The notes under the pieces are model-generated. The model was not told the DNA's origin. It worked only from the letters and a program-made list of their open reading frames with translations, and made no database searches. A stretch of DNA of 64,000 nt, from the NCBI GenBank assembly GCA_045837725.1, contig JBEWZL010000103.1:1-64000 (forward strand), given 5' to 3'. The position numbers and the translations under genes were made by a program. Below are positions 46,501 to 57,585 of the stretch, one piece after another. Each line of letters opens with the position of its first letter. Within the stretch, counting starts at the first letter, position 1. The DNA comes from Vermamoeba vermiformis. Its lineage: Eukaryota; Tubulinea; Echinamoebida.

Positions 46501-47346
46501 CTTGCTAACAAAACCTCTTTAATAGCTAGTTGAATTCTACTTTGAAAGTGGGCACCTCTCATTTCATGTGGCTGGTTGGCTATTTAAATTTGCAATGGTT
46601 TGGGACAGTGAAGCAATCTCATGTTATTATTATTCAAGTGTATGTACACTAGCAACTTCAATTAATGCTAAAACCCTTGTTATTAGGCTTCTACTTTCAT
46701 TAAGAAACTCATAGAACGATGCCCACGTGTAGCCAGGCATGCAGTCAAAGAAGCTGATTTGGATTGCTTGTTCGAAGAAAAAGACTTTGAAGAAGATAGG
46801 GTAAGAATTGTTGCAATTCTGCTTTTGATTAACGTATCTTGATCAACAGGTGAAAACAGATGATCGCATGATTACCGTTGCCTTGCTGACATACTACTTT
46901 GGTGCAAAGTGCTTAGATGTAAGTCAGTTTGGCCTTAATTGCACCAAGGACCAATTAGTTTTCTTTAGGATCAACATAAAGGATTTAAATATGGATACTC
47001 TATCCTCAGTACAGATGGTAAGCTAATACTGAGATACACGTTAAATACTAACATGTAGTAATTAGATTATGTTGAAAAAGCATTAAAATACCTTGCAAAC
47101 AAGAAAAACGGCAAGCCAAGCGAGCGACTCATACTGGCTCGTTTTGTTGTGATCAAGACACTAGAGGAGTGGGGTCCATATGAATCTCTTTGTCTCTTCA
47201 AGGCAATTTATCTACCCGAAAAGAAGGTCAACAAAATCATGAAGATTGTGAGGTTTGACAAGTTTACCACTGGTTCAAGTGAGCTCGATGCAGAAGTTAA
47301 GGCTTGGACGTCACTGTTTGATTTTGAAAAGATCTCCATTTTTTAA
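43577..47346 (+). CDS. F-box protein with long alpha-helical (HEAT/ARM-like) body
   Basis: Sixteen exons (43577-43736, 43793-43960, 44012-44063, 44120-44467, 44520-44809, 44872-45007, 45052-45207, 45256-45460, 45518-45647, 45691-46154, 46203-46472, 46526-46639, 46687-46800, 46850-46918, 46969-47017, 47066-47346) encode 1,001 residues, in frame throughout. A nuclear signal (QPKKKARKE) precedes a clear F-box (LHDELIIDILISVPVEQLAT, CKRWNAQLIKQEYWKKK). The remaining ~850 residues are repeated helical pairs (QAISLALCDVSQTISNQL, KVAFAGYVLLWKQAT, IQPVLHLMLALYRVSA), best described as HEAT/ARM-like. This fits an SCF substrate receptor. Exons 5-16 use CA/TG-rich codons and carry GATC at about half the density of the UPF2 gene next door, and the introns from 44468 on are uniformly 43-62 nt. 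The donor at 43961 (GTTCGT) is weak but required for phase. Confidence 0.8.
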
Positions 47347-47581
47347 GAATTTTTTAGATTTAACGGCGCAAGTTTAAACGATCAATATTCATTATAATAA
47401 AGCTTACTTTTAATAAAAATGAAATCTCGTTATCATCGGAATCTACTATCGCTATGTTATTGAAAGAAAAAACGTATTTATATTATTTAAACAAGGTATT
47501 TACAATAAGTTAAATTAACGATCCAAAAAATATCCATTATTATTGAATTTGAATCAATTTCGAGCGATGAACTTATCCTTA

Positions 47582-50037
47582 TTAATCGCTTAAATCATCC
47601 GTATTTGCATTGATGCTTCTATTTAAGTCTGGCCGAATGTTAGTTCCGCTATTCTGATTATTGTAGATCGAGATTCGGAACGGTTGGTTCGGGTGACTTG
47701 ACGGCAAATAGTCTTGAACCACTGGCGAAGTGTTGTACGGACTATATTTAGTAAATCCAGCGCTTCCATACTTTGTTTTAGTGCCGTCAAGCAGATCCGC
47801 TCGTTCAGTGAACACATCTGTCGGTCGTTTAGGCTGCTTTGGCTCTTCTGCTTGAGGCATATGTCTGACCGATTGATAAGGAGTGCTATCGCCAAATAAG
47901 GCAGCTCTTGACTTGTTTGCTGTCAAGTTTTTCTTCGGAATCTAGATTCAGCAAAAGTCAAGGAAAATAAATTTGTTTAAAAAAATTCTAGACTGCAAAT
48001 AGGAAATTATATTTGTATAGCTTCATATTATTACCAAATATGGTAATGGAGCACATTTTTGTTTCAAAGGATACGTGCCAAAACAATAAATTGACGAGTG
48101 CTGTTGGTGCGATCTCCCAAATGAAAAATAAACAGAATAAGACTACTTGTCGCCATACCTCGTCCTATAATAAAAACAATATATCATATTAATATCGAAA
48201 TATTCAAACAAATTGAAAAAAAATTGTTCGATCTGATCTCTCGATCCCAACTAAATTTAATCTCGTATTTTAAACATAAGATTATATGTATATATATCGA
48301 TTTTAATATGATACTGAATATTGTATAATATTAAACTCCTTACGTGAGGATTTTCAACTTCAATAATTCCAATTTTAAAGGCGGCAATTGCGTCCTTAAT
48401 AGCACGCGAAAAAAATGCAACGACAATGATGATAGTAACAGTAACTACTTGTGTAAGGCCTCTCTTCTGGAAGTAACCGGTCTGTAATATTAAAATCGTT
48501 AATTACGACGCGTTTCAGATCCGTTTAGATCGCGTGTAACAGCAACCCGAAAATAATTTAAAATAACGCCAAAAATAGCTACGGCAATTAAAAATGTGTT
48601 ATTACTAGATAATATGCTCCGTATTATATAAATTAGCCAATTTTGAGTGTAGTGAGAATTGCCACCGATTTTTCTTAAAAAGGAAAACTACGAATAAAAT
48701 TCAAAATTAACTCTTACTTGTTGCTTAGCGTTAGCCACTGCCTTATGCATCTTCCATCCGAATATGCATAAGAATGCCACCAATAAGAAATAGATGCTAG
48801 CGACAAAAATGTACAAGCCGCTTTCCACGTACGGATGTCGTCCGCCGTAAAGAATAGCCATTGTAACCATGACTAGAGGTGGAACAATAATTAGTATCGT
48901 TTCTATATAGTTTAATTAAAGTAATTTTAAATTAAATTAGACTGAGGCACGATTTGAGCCTGAATTCAATCGCGCGTGCCGCGGTTAGCTCACTAGATCT
49001 TGCTTTAAAATCTTTCAAATATGCTATCATCATTATATTATAATCGCTATTGTCCAATTTATCGATATTATTCGTTATTCATCAATTTCCTAAGATTTTT
49101 CCTCGTGATCGGAACGCGATCTATTATTAAATTTAAAATCGCTAATACTTACTTCCAAAACATATCAAAAAAGTTACGTTGAATAGAATGTAGGTCAAAT
49201 AAGCTCTCTTCTTATATATCACCCAATCTCTTTCAATTTTGTGGGCAACTTCAGCGTAGTACAAAACAAGGAACGAATATGTGGCTACTTGAATGATAAC
49301 AGCCAATCTAATAGCATAATCATGTTAATAAAGTATAATTATAACGAGAAAATTAATTAAAGTTAAATTTGAAAGTAATTTTATCGAGTTTAATTCTTTG
49401 TTGTTAAATCCGGACTTAAAATTGTGATCCACGCCGAAAATAATCGAAAAAATTATCAATTAAGGTTTAATTAATCATATTAAACTCAATTTTCGCAATT
49501 TGCACGTGGAATTCGTTATTTGCGATAAAATGAAATCAATGGTCTTAATTAGCCGTTACATACCCTTGCAATAATATTTCTGCCAGTGGAGACCATGGCA
49601 AAAATAGCCAGAAAATACTGCGCATAATGCCCCATACGAAATTGTAGGCTAGAAATCCGAATTGATAGTGAAATCTGTTGTGTCTGTAGATTTGAAAAAA
49701 TTAATAAACCGAATTAAAACAATATATGGCATCATATTGTTAATTAAGTAATCTTTATGTATAAGAATTAACGTAAGGAATAATTATTAAGTCTTTTTGC
49801 GTGAAATTTACTCGATAGATGAATCCGAAGAATAATTAAACAGCGTTCTTTCGTGAAAATTGCAATTTGAATATTATGTAAATATTGAATATACACGATA
49901 AATAATTCAATTTCGCGTCCAGAAATGATTTCTTACCTATTAATGAAAATACGCGTGATTTGAAATCCGGAGACCAAGGTCAGCAGAACATAAAGGAGAG
50001 CCAAATAGAACGAATATGAATCATAATAAAACTGCAT
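47582..50037 (-). CDS. GPR137/TOM1-like seven-helix membrane protein
   Basis: Seven exons (50037-49937, 49683-49564, 49307-49153, 48872-48718, 48481-48344, 48164-48075, 47941-47582) encode 372 residues. About seven membrane segments appear in order, and several align with the GPR137 / plant TOM1-THH1 family: FGFLAYNFVWGIMRSIFW (family FLFLCLFWASLRT), IQVATYSFLVLYYAEVAHK, TVTIIIVVAFFSRAIKDA, and the hallmark VLFCLFFIWEIAPTALV (family LFVWELLPTTLV). The N-terminal helix begins right after the ATG. The ~115-residue tail is polar and Pro/Asn-rich, probably cytosolic. In animals GPR137 proteins sit on lysosomes and affect Rag/mTORC1 signalling; in plants TOM1 is a vacuolar/endomembrane protein. 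The same location is inferred here. Confidence 0.8.
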
Positions 50038-50738
50038 GATGGAGTCTGAATCGAACTAATACCAGTTGAGCAAAGGTTTTTTTGGGTCAGATCGGCGTCG
50101 TGTCGTTTTGGTAATTAAAACTCCATTTAATCGCACGACGAATAGGTTCAATATGCGTAGTTGTCCTCTAGTGTGTTTGTTAATATATACAAAATAATAA
50201 TAAAGCGTGGTGCCTCCTTTTCGGCTCAAATTTTAATTGAATTTCCCTCGTTGAAAATAAAATTTATTCTTAGCCTCGCGCAAACGAACTAACACAATTA
50301 GAAAGTACTATTTCCTTATTGTTAGACTATAATTATTGCAGGTAGAGAAGATGAAAGCTCCATCTGAAAACGGTCCATTAGAGATAAGTCATCGATTGCG
50401 ACTAAAGCGATATCCAACATTTGGATCTTACAGTATACAAAAACTTCCTATCATTAATATTTAGATTAAGGTAAGCTAAATTTTTCAATTAATTAATAAA
50501 TCTAAAAAACAACGGCTATTTATTTAAATTTTAACGACGTAAATTAAGCTGGGATACATAGCTTTAATTAGTTCTCTTTTGATAATAATCTACTTTGTCG
50601 CAGGGGTTGCAATGAAATGACTAGATCTGGTTTAAATCCGTTGAAATTATGTCTCCATCGTTAGAACTTTCGAGGACGTTCTCCATTACTCAAAAATTCA
50701 GGATAATCGCAGGAGAAAGAACGAATTGAATCGAGTAT
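50038..50738. other. Intergenic stretch with a 37-codon exon-like segment
   Basis: About 700 bp between two minus-strand genes. On the plus strand an ATG frame (50351-50464, 37 residues, MKAPSENGPLEIS) follows an acceptor-like ATTATTGCAG and is followed by a donor-like AAGGTAAGC. It could be an exon of an unseen non-coding or short transcript. Nothing else is supported. Confidence 0.3.
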
Positions 50739-52253
50739 CTATTTATTTACGGTGACTACAACCGCTTTAGACCCGTTTTCTTCAAATTGCCTTACTGCCT
50801 CGCCGATCCGATCCAAATTAAACGATGTGAAAACAGGTCCTTGGATCGATTGATGCGCTGCCATATTGAGTACCTCGTTGAGTATATGAAGCACTCGGCC
50901 TTGTTGACTGCCGCTCATTACTAACGAGTGCGCATTTAAGAATGATACGGAGTTATTCTTCAGCAACAATTTTTCAGTCTCTGGAGGGTCCAACTAGCAA
51001 AAAAATATTAAAATAAGCATAATAACATACTCTTACTTATTTAGAACATTTAGAGATGAAAAGTAGGAAATGTATGGATGCGATCCCAAAATTTGACTTA
51101 CTTGTAAGGCTGTCGAAGTAATATAATGACCATTAATAGCCAAGCACTTGATTAAATCCGATTTTAGGCTGCTAGAATCGCCATATCGTCCATTTTCAAT
51201 AATTCCGTCGACCCCTAAATTGGCCGTTTCTTCCATCACCTTCGGCACCAAATGTTCAACACTAAGATCGATTAATCTTGCAATTTTGCAAGGAGTAGAT
51301 CTTAAGAATGCTGCTTCTTGACTGTCTTTCACTACTGCTATAACTTTTGCTCCAAAAACATGTGCGATCTGGATCGCGGTTACCCCGTTCGGCTTGATCG
51401 CGAAATTTCGATTAGTAATTGTCAAAATGAACCTGCAAATAGTGTTTACGTACTGAGGCGGCATTGACTACTAGAATAGTGTCACCTTGGGTTATTTTAA
51501 GTTTGTAATGTAGTGCCGTCAAGGCGTGAAGTCCCGAGGACAAAAGTGCTACTGATTGTTCGTGACTGAGCACCGGTGGCTTTTTAACTGGCCAAATATA
51601 TCATATATTAATACGCTATAATGATTTATAAATAAAATAATAATAAAAATAGCAGCTCAAGTTCGAAATTATTAAGATTAAGTACTTGAAAATCGATCTC
51701 GATCCGCATTGAACAACACGTACCAAAGTAATAAGGCTCGATGGAAATATACTCTGACAATCCTCCGCCAATATCGGCCGGAATAATTCCTGCGAAGCAA
51801 GGTCAGTCACAAGATTAATTCAGGGTGTAGTATTGTTCTTACCCGAAACTTCTTCGCCGACTTTAAATTCCTCTGAAACTTGGCTGCCTATTTGTTCAAT
51901 AACTCCGCTAATATCTGTTCCTGCTGCGATTGGTAAAGGCACTGAAAAAAAACAAAAAAGAATGAGATCGCTATACGTGAGGATAGATTTGATAATTTAC
52001 CTTTGTAAAATCCATTTTTAATTTTTATTTCGTTATTGGTGATTGCTGATGCATAAATTTTGATTCGTATTTGATTTGGCAGCAGATTAGGTATAGGAAC
52101 CTGTCAAAAATTACAATTAATTCCATAGGCATAGGGTATATTATAATCCGTAATATAATACGTATTCGTGGCATTCCAAATTTTACAGCGCATTCAGAAT
52201 CTTACCGAGATAATTTCGAAATTTTTTTCTTGTGTTACTTGCACTGACTTCAT
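50739..52253 (-). CDS. Quinone oxidoreductase-like MDR protein (zinc-free)
   Basis: Seven exons (52253-52206, 52100-52001, 51941-51843, 51789-51724, 51587-51454, 51392-51102, 50993-50739) encode 330 residues, the usual length for NADPH:quinone reductase/zeta-crystallin. The catalytic domain shows ITNNEIKIKNGFYK (family VNPVDxxxRxG), PIAAGTDISGVIEQIG (family P.vpG.D.aGvV..vG) and VGEEVSG. The nucleotide-binding domain shows LHAL(T)A then AAIQ-type helix and IAHVFGAKVIAVV. The zinc ligands of alcohol dehydrogenases are absent. The usual AASGGVG turn reads AASPNGV at the exon 5/6 junction; that acceptor (GATCAAG at 51393) was chosen because it follows a TTACTAAT branch site and keeps phase 0. 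It probably reduces quinones or enones with NADPH in the cytosol. Confidence 0.85.
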
Positions 52254-52452
52254 TATACTCGTAAGAATAGCAGATATTATAACGTTACAATGTAGTATTG
52301 CACAAATGAACTTTTTTTTGTGGTTGTCAGCGACAATAGTGTAAAAAATTGCTTTTCGTTTGTACAACCTTCTAGAAACCACAATAGCATGTTAATATAG
52401 TTACAATAGTGTATATATTTTATCTATTCCTTGTATAATCACAAAGCAAATC

Positions 52453-55055
52453 ATGCAACGAGATTCGAGGCAATCTGACCCGAATTACTTGCAACTGCTT
52501 GGTAGTCGAGAAATTCAGCCAAAGAGCGACAATTCATTCAAGAAGCAATTAAATAACGAACATATTAAGCACCTTGCAATCGAAAAAGTATTTCAAACGG
52601 ATACGCATCGAGGGTGCATTTTTGGAATAAAATTTTCTCCCGACGGAAAGTATTTAGCCGCTGCTACTAGTAAGTATTAACTAAAATATATTTCATATTT
52701 TTGTATTTTCATATTTAAAGAATTATTCTCTAATTGTCTATTTCGAAATAAAGCGGATTCGGTCGAGATTTGGGATCACGCCATAGGCAAAAAGACATTG
52801 GTATTGCTAGATCATAAAGAGATCGTGACGTCAATAGTATGGATGAAGCACGATCCTCAGTGCTTTTACACCGCATCTCTTGACAAAACCATAAAATTCT
52901 ACCGGGACTTTACACCAGTTGCCACATTGACCGATCATGCAGGTATGATAGCCCATATAAATAATATACATATTATCATGTACACATATACTTTTAATCG
53001 GAATTCTGAATTAGTAAAGCGAGATCTAAATCTTTACTAATTTACATCCGCTTACCTTTAACGTAAAATTATAAAAATTATAATATTTCTCGTGCCAAAC
53101 ACGTGCTTATATTTGTATAGATTGGATTCGATGTCTTGCAGCAAATCCGTCAGACTCAACAGTCATTTCTGGATGTGTTTCATCGCGCATTTATGGATGG
53201 GACACGGAGACTAACAAATCGAAATTCAAGATTATGAATGCACATTTTTCGGCAGTAAGTATCAAAATATATAGTTGTGGTAGCAAATAGAGAGCCCTTG
53301 AATACCTCAAAGCGGATACGATCTTTATTTTGACTAGAATTCTTTCGACAGGCACCCTAATCCTATAACTAATCGTATTCTTGCTAATTTTTGATATTCT
53401 AGAAATACACAGACCTCAATACAATCAATAGTTTAAATTACTCAACGAATAACGATGCCATTTTTATCTCGGGTGCTCGCGATGGATCCGTTCGCTTCTG
53501 GGACAGGTACGCAACGTCTTATATTTATCTATCGTATGATTTTACATATTTACTGCGTTTGTTGATCCTACACGAGATATTCATAGTTCGTGTACTGGCA
53601 ATTATTTTGCGAAGAAATTCTTCGGAGAATAATTTGTGGAACGAATTTACGTGCTGGTAGTCTAATTTTGAGTCTTTATATAGTCGAGCGTTATATGGCG
53701 ATCAGCCAGTATTCGAATTAGCTGCTCATGAAGCCAAACTCAACAACTGCATGTTTTCTCAAAATGATTTATACGTAAGCTTTACTCAATTTAATCGATA
53801 ATTAATTCCGAGAAATAGCTAATTAATATATTATTAGTTGCTTACCGCAGGAAGGGATAGTAAATGTCGATTATGGGACCTGAGGATGTTTACTTCAAAT
53901 ACCTCGCTAAATTCAGTCAGGTACGTTTTAGTTAATAACAACATCCGGCTTACATTAATTAAATTCATATAATTAGTGCTAAGGCTGCGATGGAATATAC
54001 TGGACATAGCTGCGCTGGATACAATGTTGGCGGAGCATTTTTTAATTTTGATAAGAATATTGTTAGTGGTACGTACAGGCATTTGTTCGAAAAAATACAA
54101 ATATTAAATATAAATTCGTTGTTAGGATCGGAAGATAAGAAGATTTATATTTACGATACTCAGAGCGGAGAATTAGTTAAAGAATTGGAGAACCCGCATT
54201 TTACTCAAACAGTTATACATTGCGTGCAACCTGTAAATAGCACCGAATTATCATTAGTTAGTGCCTCGATAGACAACGTAAGTTCTAGTCTCTTCTATAA
54301 TTTCTCTCGAATTTTTTTGGATCCGAATCCGTTTGTAACGAGTTCTATTTTTAGAACAGGATCTCGTTTTGGAGTCCCGTAAAAGACAAAGAAAAGAGCA
54401 TTCCGCTGTATTATTCAAAAGAAAACAAGAAACCAGGAGTCCTCAACGGTCCTAATAATAACAACAATAATAACAACAGCGGAGGTGGATCTGCCAACGG
54501 CCAAGCTGATTCTGATGAGGAAGATGAAGCTGTGTTCCAAGAATATGCACGAAATGAACGACCGTTATTAGAGGGATTTATGCGAATCAACGGCGATCAA
54601 ATATTGCGCGTGTTTCATCGGTACAATTTTACGCTGTCGAGTAACTTGGACTGGGCCAGATTATTCGAGGCTGTGCGAAGAGATCCTTACCCTGAAGCCG
54701 TGGATTTAGTACGTTGATATCCTATATTAATACGATATGCATAGTACTTTACTGGATGCGATACTGAAGCACATCCAAAAAATCAAATCAATTTTTGAAT
54801 GTGAAGCACCTAATAATACGTTATGCTTACTAGTATTAATGAAATTTCCTTATTTAGATAACGAAATTAGCCCACGAGTTTGCGCAATCTTTCACCCGCA
54901 TAAATGAAAACGCCGGAACAAATACAAACGCCATGGATGGTGAATTCAGTGGCGAAGAATATGTTGAAGACGGTGATTATGAGGGTGAAGAGGACGAAGA
55001 TAGTGATGACGAAGAGGTCGATCTGGAACAACAACCTGGATGCCGGCAGAGTTGA
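52453..55055 (+). CDS. WD40 protein with DWD boxes, candidate CUL4-DDB1 receptor (DCAF10-like)
   Basis: Ten exons (52453-52669, 52754-52942, 53121-53254, 53403-53506, 53684-53774, 53838-53920, 53977-54068, 54126-54277, 54355-54708, 54858-55055) encode 537 residues. About seven WD repeats span ~50-330 (FSPDGKYLAAAT, ASLDKTIKFYRDF, VISGCVSSRIYGWD, SEDKKIYIYD). Two end in WDxR (GARDGSVRFWDSR and AGRDSKCRLWDLR), the DWD/WDXR box that docks DCAF proteins on DDB1. Spacing and the position of these boxes recall DCAF10/WDR32, but I cannot fix the orthologue. After the propeller come a poly-Asn/Gly linker, a helical segment (EGFMRINGDQILRVFHRYN) and a very acidic tail. The last exon ends soon after the acidic run at CRQS. 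Confidence 0.75.
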
Positions 55056-55441
55056 TGTATCTGCAACGAACAAAACAACATGTAAAATAGCAAGTAAGTA
55101 AATACTCAATTTTGCGGGCCGAAAGGTAATTAATTAATTTAAGGTATCGAATATTGATAAATTTTGCGGTCACAAAAACGTGACCCGCTCAGAAAAAACT
55201 CGTTTTTAATAATTTTAGCGCCCAAATTAATGAAGCAAGCATAATTATAATATTATAAATATATTATGCATAAAATATGTATACGCTGCATTCGGAAACA
55301 ACTTCGGATTTACAAATCCAGCAGGTTGGATCTAAATGTGAACCGAGATATTTTAACTACGGGACCCAGTCCCAAAATTTGTTTAAATTCACGTAGCGAT
55401 CCTTTGAAGAATGTCTTTTATTTAGCTTTGTTTATCGCAAG
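55056..55441. other. Intergenic gap with a hairpin
   Basis: About 386 bp between same-strand genes. A palindromic hairpin, GCGGTCAC-aaaaac-GTGACCCGC (55166-55188, one bulged base), lies about 110 bp after the WD40 stop. It might be a 3'-end or protein-binding element. No coding frame is supported. Confidence 0.4.
55166..55188. repeat. Hairpin with GGTCAC/GTGACC stem
   Basis: Arms 55166-55173 and 55180-55188 pair over 8 bp with one bulged C and a 6-nt loop. The position after the WD40 gene and before the beta-helix gene allows either a 3'-end role or a promoter site for the next gene. Confidence 0.4.
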
Positions 55442-57276
55442 ATGCAACAACTCGTAACATTGGTTCTTTGCTTCTTTGTGGCTTTTTCAACAGCCGCGCC
55501 AAAGGAGATCCGTCCAACGGATGCAGACTGGAGATCAGTACTCTTAAACCTTCAAGCAGGCGATGTCGTAACTGTTCATGAAGGCACGTACACGCTTGAA
55601 GGAAAGTTCGCGGCTACTTGGACTGGAACTGAAACGAATCCGATCGTCGTTCAAGCAGCTTCAGGTGAAGGACGTCCAGTGTTCAAACAAACAACTCAAG
55701 AAAATATTTGGAACCTCAACGGTGCTTATTTTGCGGTGAAGGGCATTGAATTTACAGGCGGAGGTCGTGGAGTCCGTTTGGGCGAAACTTCAGGTAAGTT
55801 TTGAATCAGAATCAAAAATAATCTGTATTATTAGGAAAATAATTTTATTAATTATCTAATGAATTATGGCAGATACTTCGCACGTTGTGTTCGACAGCAT
55901 TTACATCCACGATATTGGTGCCAACGCTTTCAGCGCCAACGACGGCGGTAGAACCTACGAGAACATTACTTTGAGATACAGCGAGTTCAGTGGCACAAGT
56001 ACGTAAAAAGCAACAAGAATTAATCGTGATTCGCCCTCGAGCGGAGTTTGGATGGAGAACTTTGACTGACTAATGAAATTTCAGAGCTTAGCGGTGAATG
56101 CGTCTATATGGGCTGTTCAGCCGATGGTTGCAGAACGTTCAATTCTATTGTTGAGTTCAACTACTGCCACGATACAACGACTGATGGCTCAGGCTCAGGC
56201 GCATCCGGCTTCCAAATCAAGACCGGATCTCACAACAACATCGTCCGCCATAACGTCTGCAAGAATATTCCTGGTGTTTGTGTGCTTCTCTACGACGACT
56301 ATGATCGCGGAGTCAATCTCATTGAAGGCAACGTTGCTTTGGGAACTCAAAGCGACAACGGCATTCAAGTGACTGCTGGTGCTATTGTTAGAAATAATCT
56401 TGTTATTGGTTGGGGCCCTAGTAAGCATAATTCAATTCTTTTTTCTTGATCAGTTTTCTTGGATGCACATCCAAGTTTCTGATTTTGTTTTTGATCGTTT
56501 CTAATCCCCTTAAATAGAGGCCGCTGGAATTTACATCTCTGTCAACTCAGTTACGACTAATCCTCGTAACATCGTTATGATCCATAACACGGTCTATAGC
56601 ACCAACAGCGCGGCCAGATGCTTGAATGTTGAAAGCAGTACGACCAACTCCGTGATCTCAAACAACGTTTTCTATTGCCCTGGTACCGCTGCGATTAACG
56701 GAGGCCCATTCAACAGTAAGTTGTAGTACTCACATCTTTCCGATGAAATTTCGAAGAACTGATCCAATTTCGAAGGTGTTACCGTTACAAATAACGGTTA
56801 CTTGGGATCTGTGCCTACCATCCCCAGCTCAAACTTCTTATTATCCTCAACTGTTGCTCAAGTCTTTGCTAATGCAGCCAACAACAACCTTTATCCTGCT
56901 GTCGCATCCGCACTTATTAAAGCTGGTGACGCATCTCACTCGACTGAAACAGATTTCAACGGCTTGCCTCGTAACAACCCTCCCACTGTCGGTGCATACG
57001 TAAGTATATCACTCTTATCTGAAGAATACTAAGACTAACTCAATGTAGGAATTCACGATGGATACCAACCCTGGCTGGCAAGTCCAAGGAGGCTTCAAAC
57101 AACTCGCCAATGGTGCTGCGCCACTCTCCGATACTATTACTCCTTCTGCTACGCCATCAGGCTCATCTAACGGTCCTTCAGCTTCTAACAGCCCTAGCGC
57201 GCGCACTTCTGGCGCTACAACTTTCGGTTCGTTATTGTTATCCTATCTTATTGTTATTTTGGTAATCTCATGCTAA
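55442..57276 (+). CDS. Secreted parallel beta-helix protein with GPI-type C-terminus
   Basis: Six exons (55442-55793, 55873-55998, 56085-56420, 56518-56715, 56776-56999, 57049-57276) encode 487 residues. A signal peptide (LVTLVLCFFVAFSTAAP) is followed by a right-handed beta-helix of the polysaccharide-lyase 6/chondroitinase B-like type: LQAGDVVTVHEGTY, then repeated N-x-I-V/N-x-V coils (NNIVRHNVCKNIPG, GNVALGTQSDNGIQV, NIVMIHNTVYSTN). A Ser/Pro/Thr-rich stalk (SGSSNGPSASNSPSA) leads to a hydrophobic end, fitting a GPI signal. Two C-termini are possible: read-through to 57276, or splicing 57230 to 57291, each giving a hydrophobic tail. Such folds bind or cleave uronate polysaccharides; I cannot see decisive catalytic residues. 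Codon bias resembles that of the ThuA-type surface protein. Confidence 0.85.
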
Positions 57277-57585
57277 TGCCAATATATTAGGTCTTGGTTC
57301 ATTGGCTGTAGTTGCCCTCCTGGCATTCTGCTAATTCGATCAAATAAACCTTGTCACGTGTTACTCTTTTGTTGACCGGTGGTTGCTTTGTTGTTATTTT
57401 AATAGTAGTTATTAATAAACTGGAATTGTACGCTACCTTAACAAAGAGAGACTTGAATATCAAAAGCCCTTGTTGCGCCAAACCTTAGTACCAAAAAAGG
57501 ATCGCTAAATTTATTTCATTTATTTTTTCTCGCCAACCAAAAGCAACTAATGTTAATACGTTTCTATATTAGTAACGCATAGGCC
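57277..57585. other. Intergenic gap with an alternative last exon
   Basis: The first ~60 bases (57291-57333) hold the alternative final exon of the beta-helix gene (LGSLAVVALLAFC, then TAA). The rest is AT-rich with no supported gene. Confidence 0.4.
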
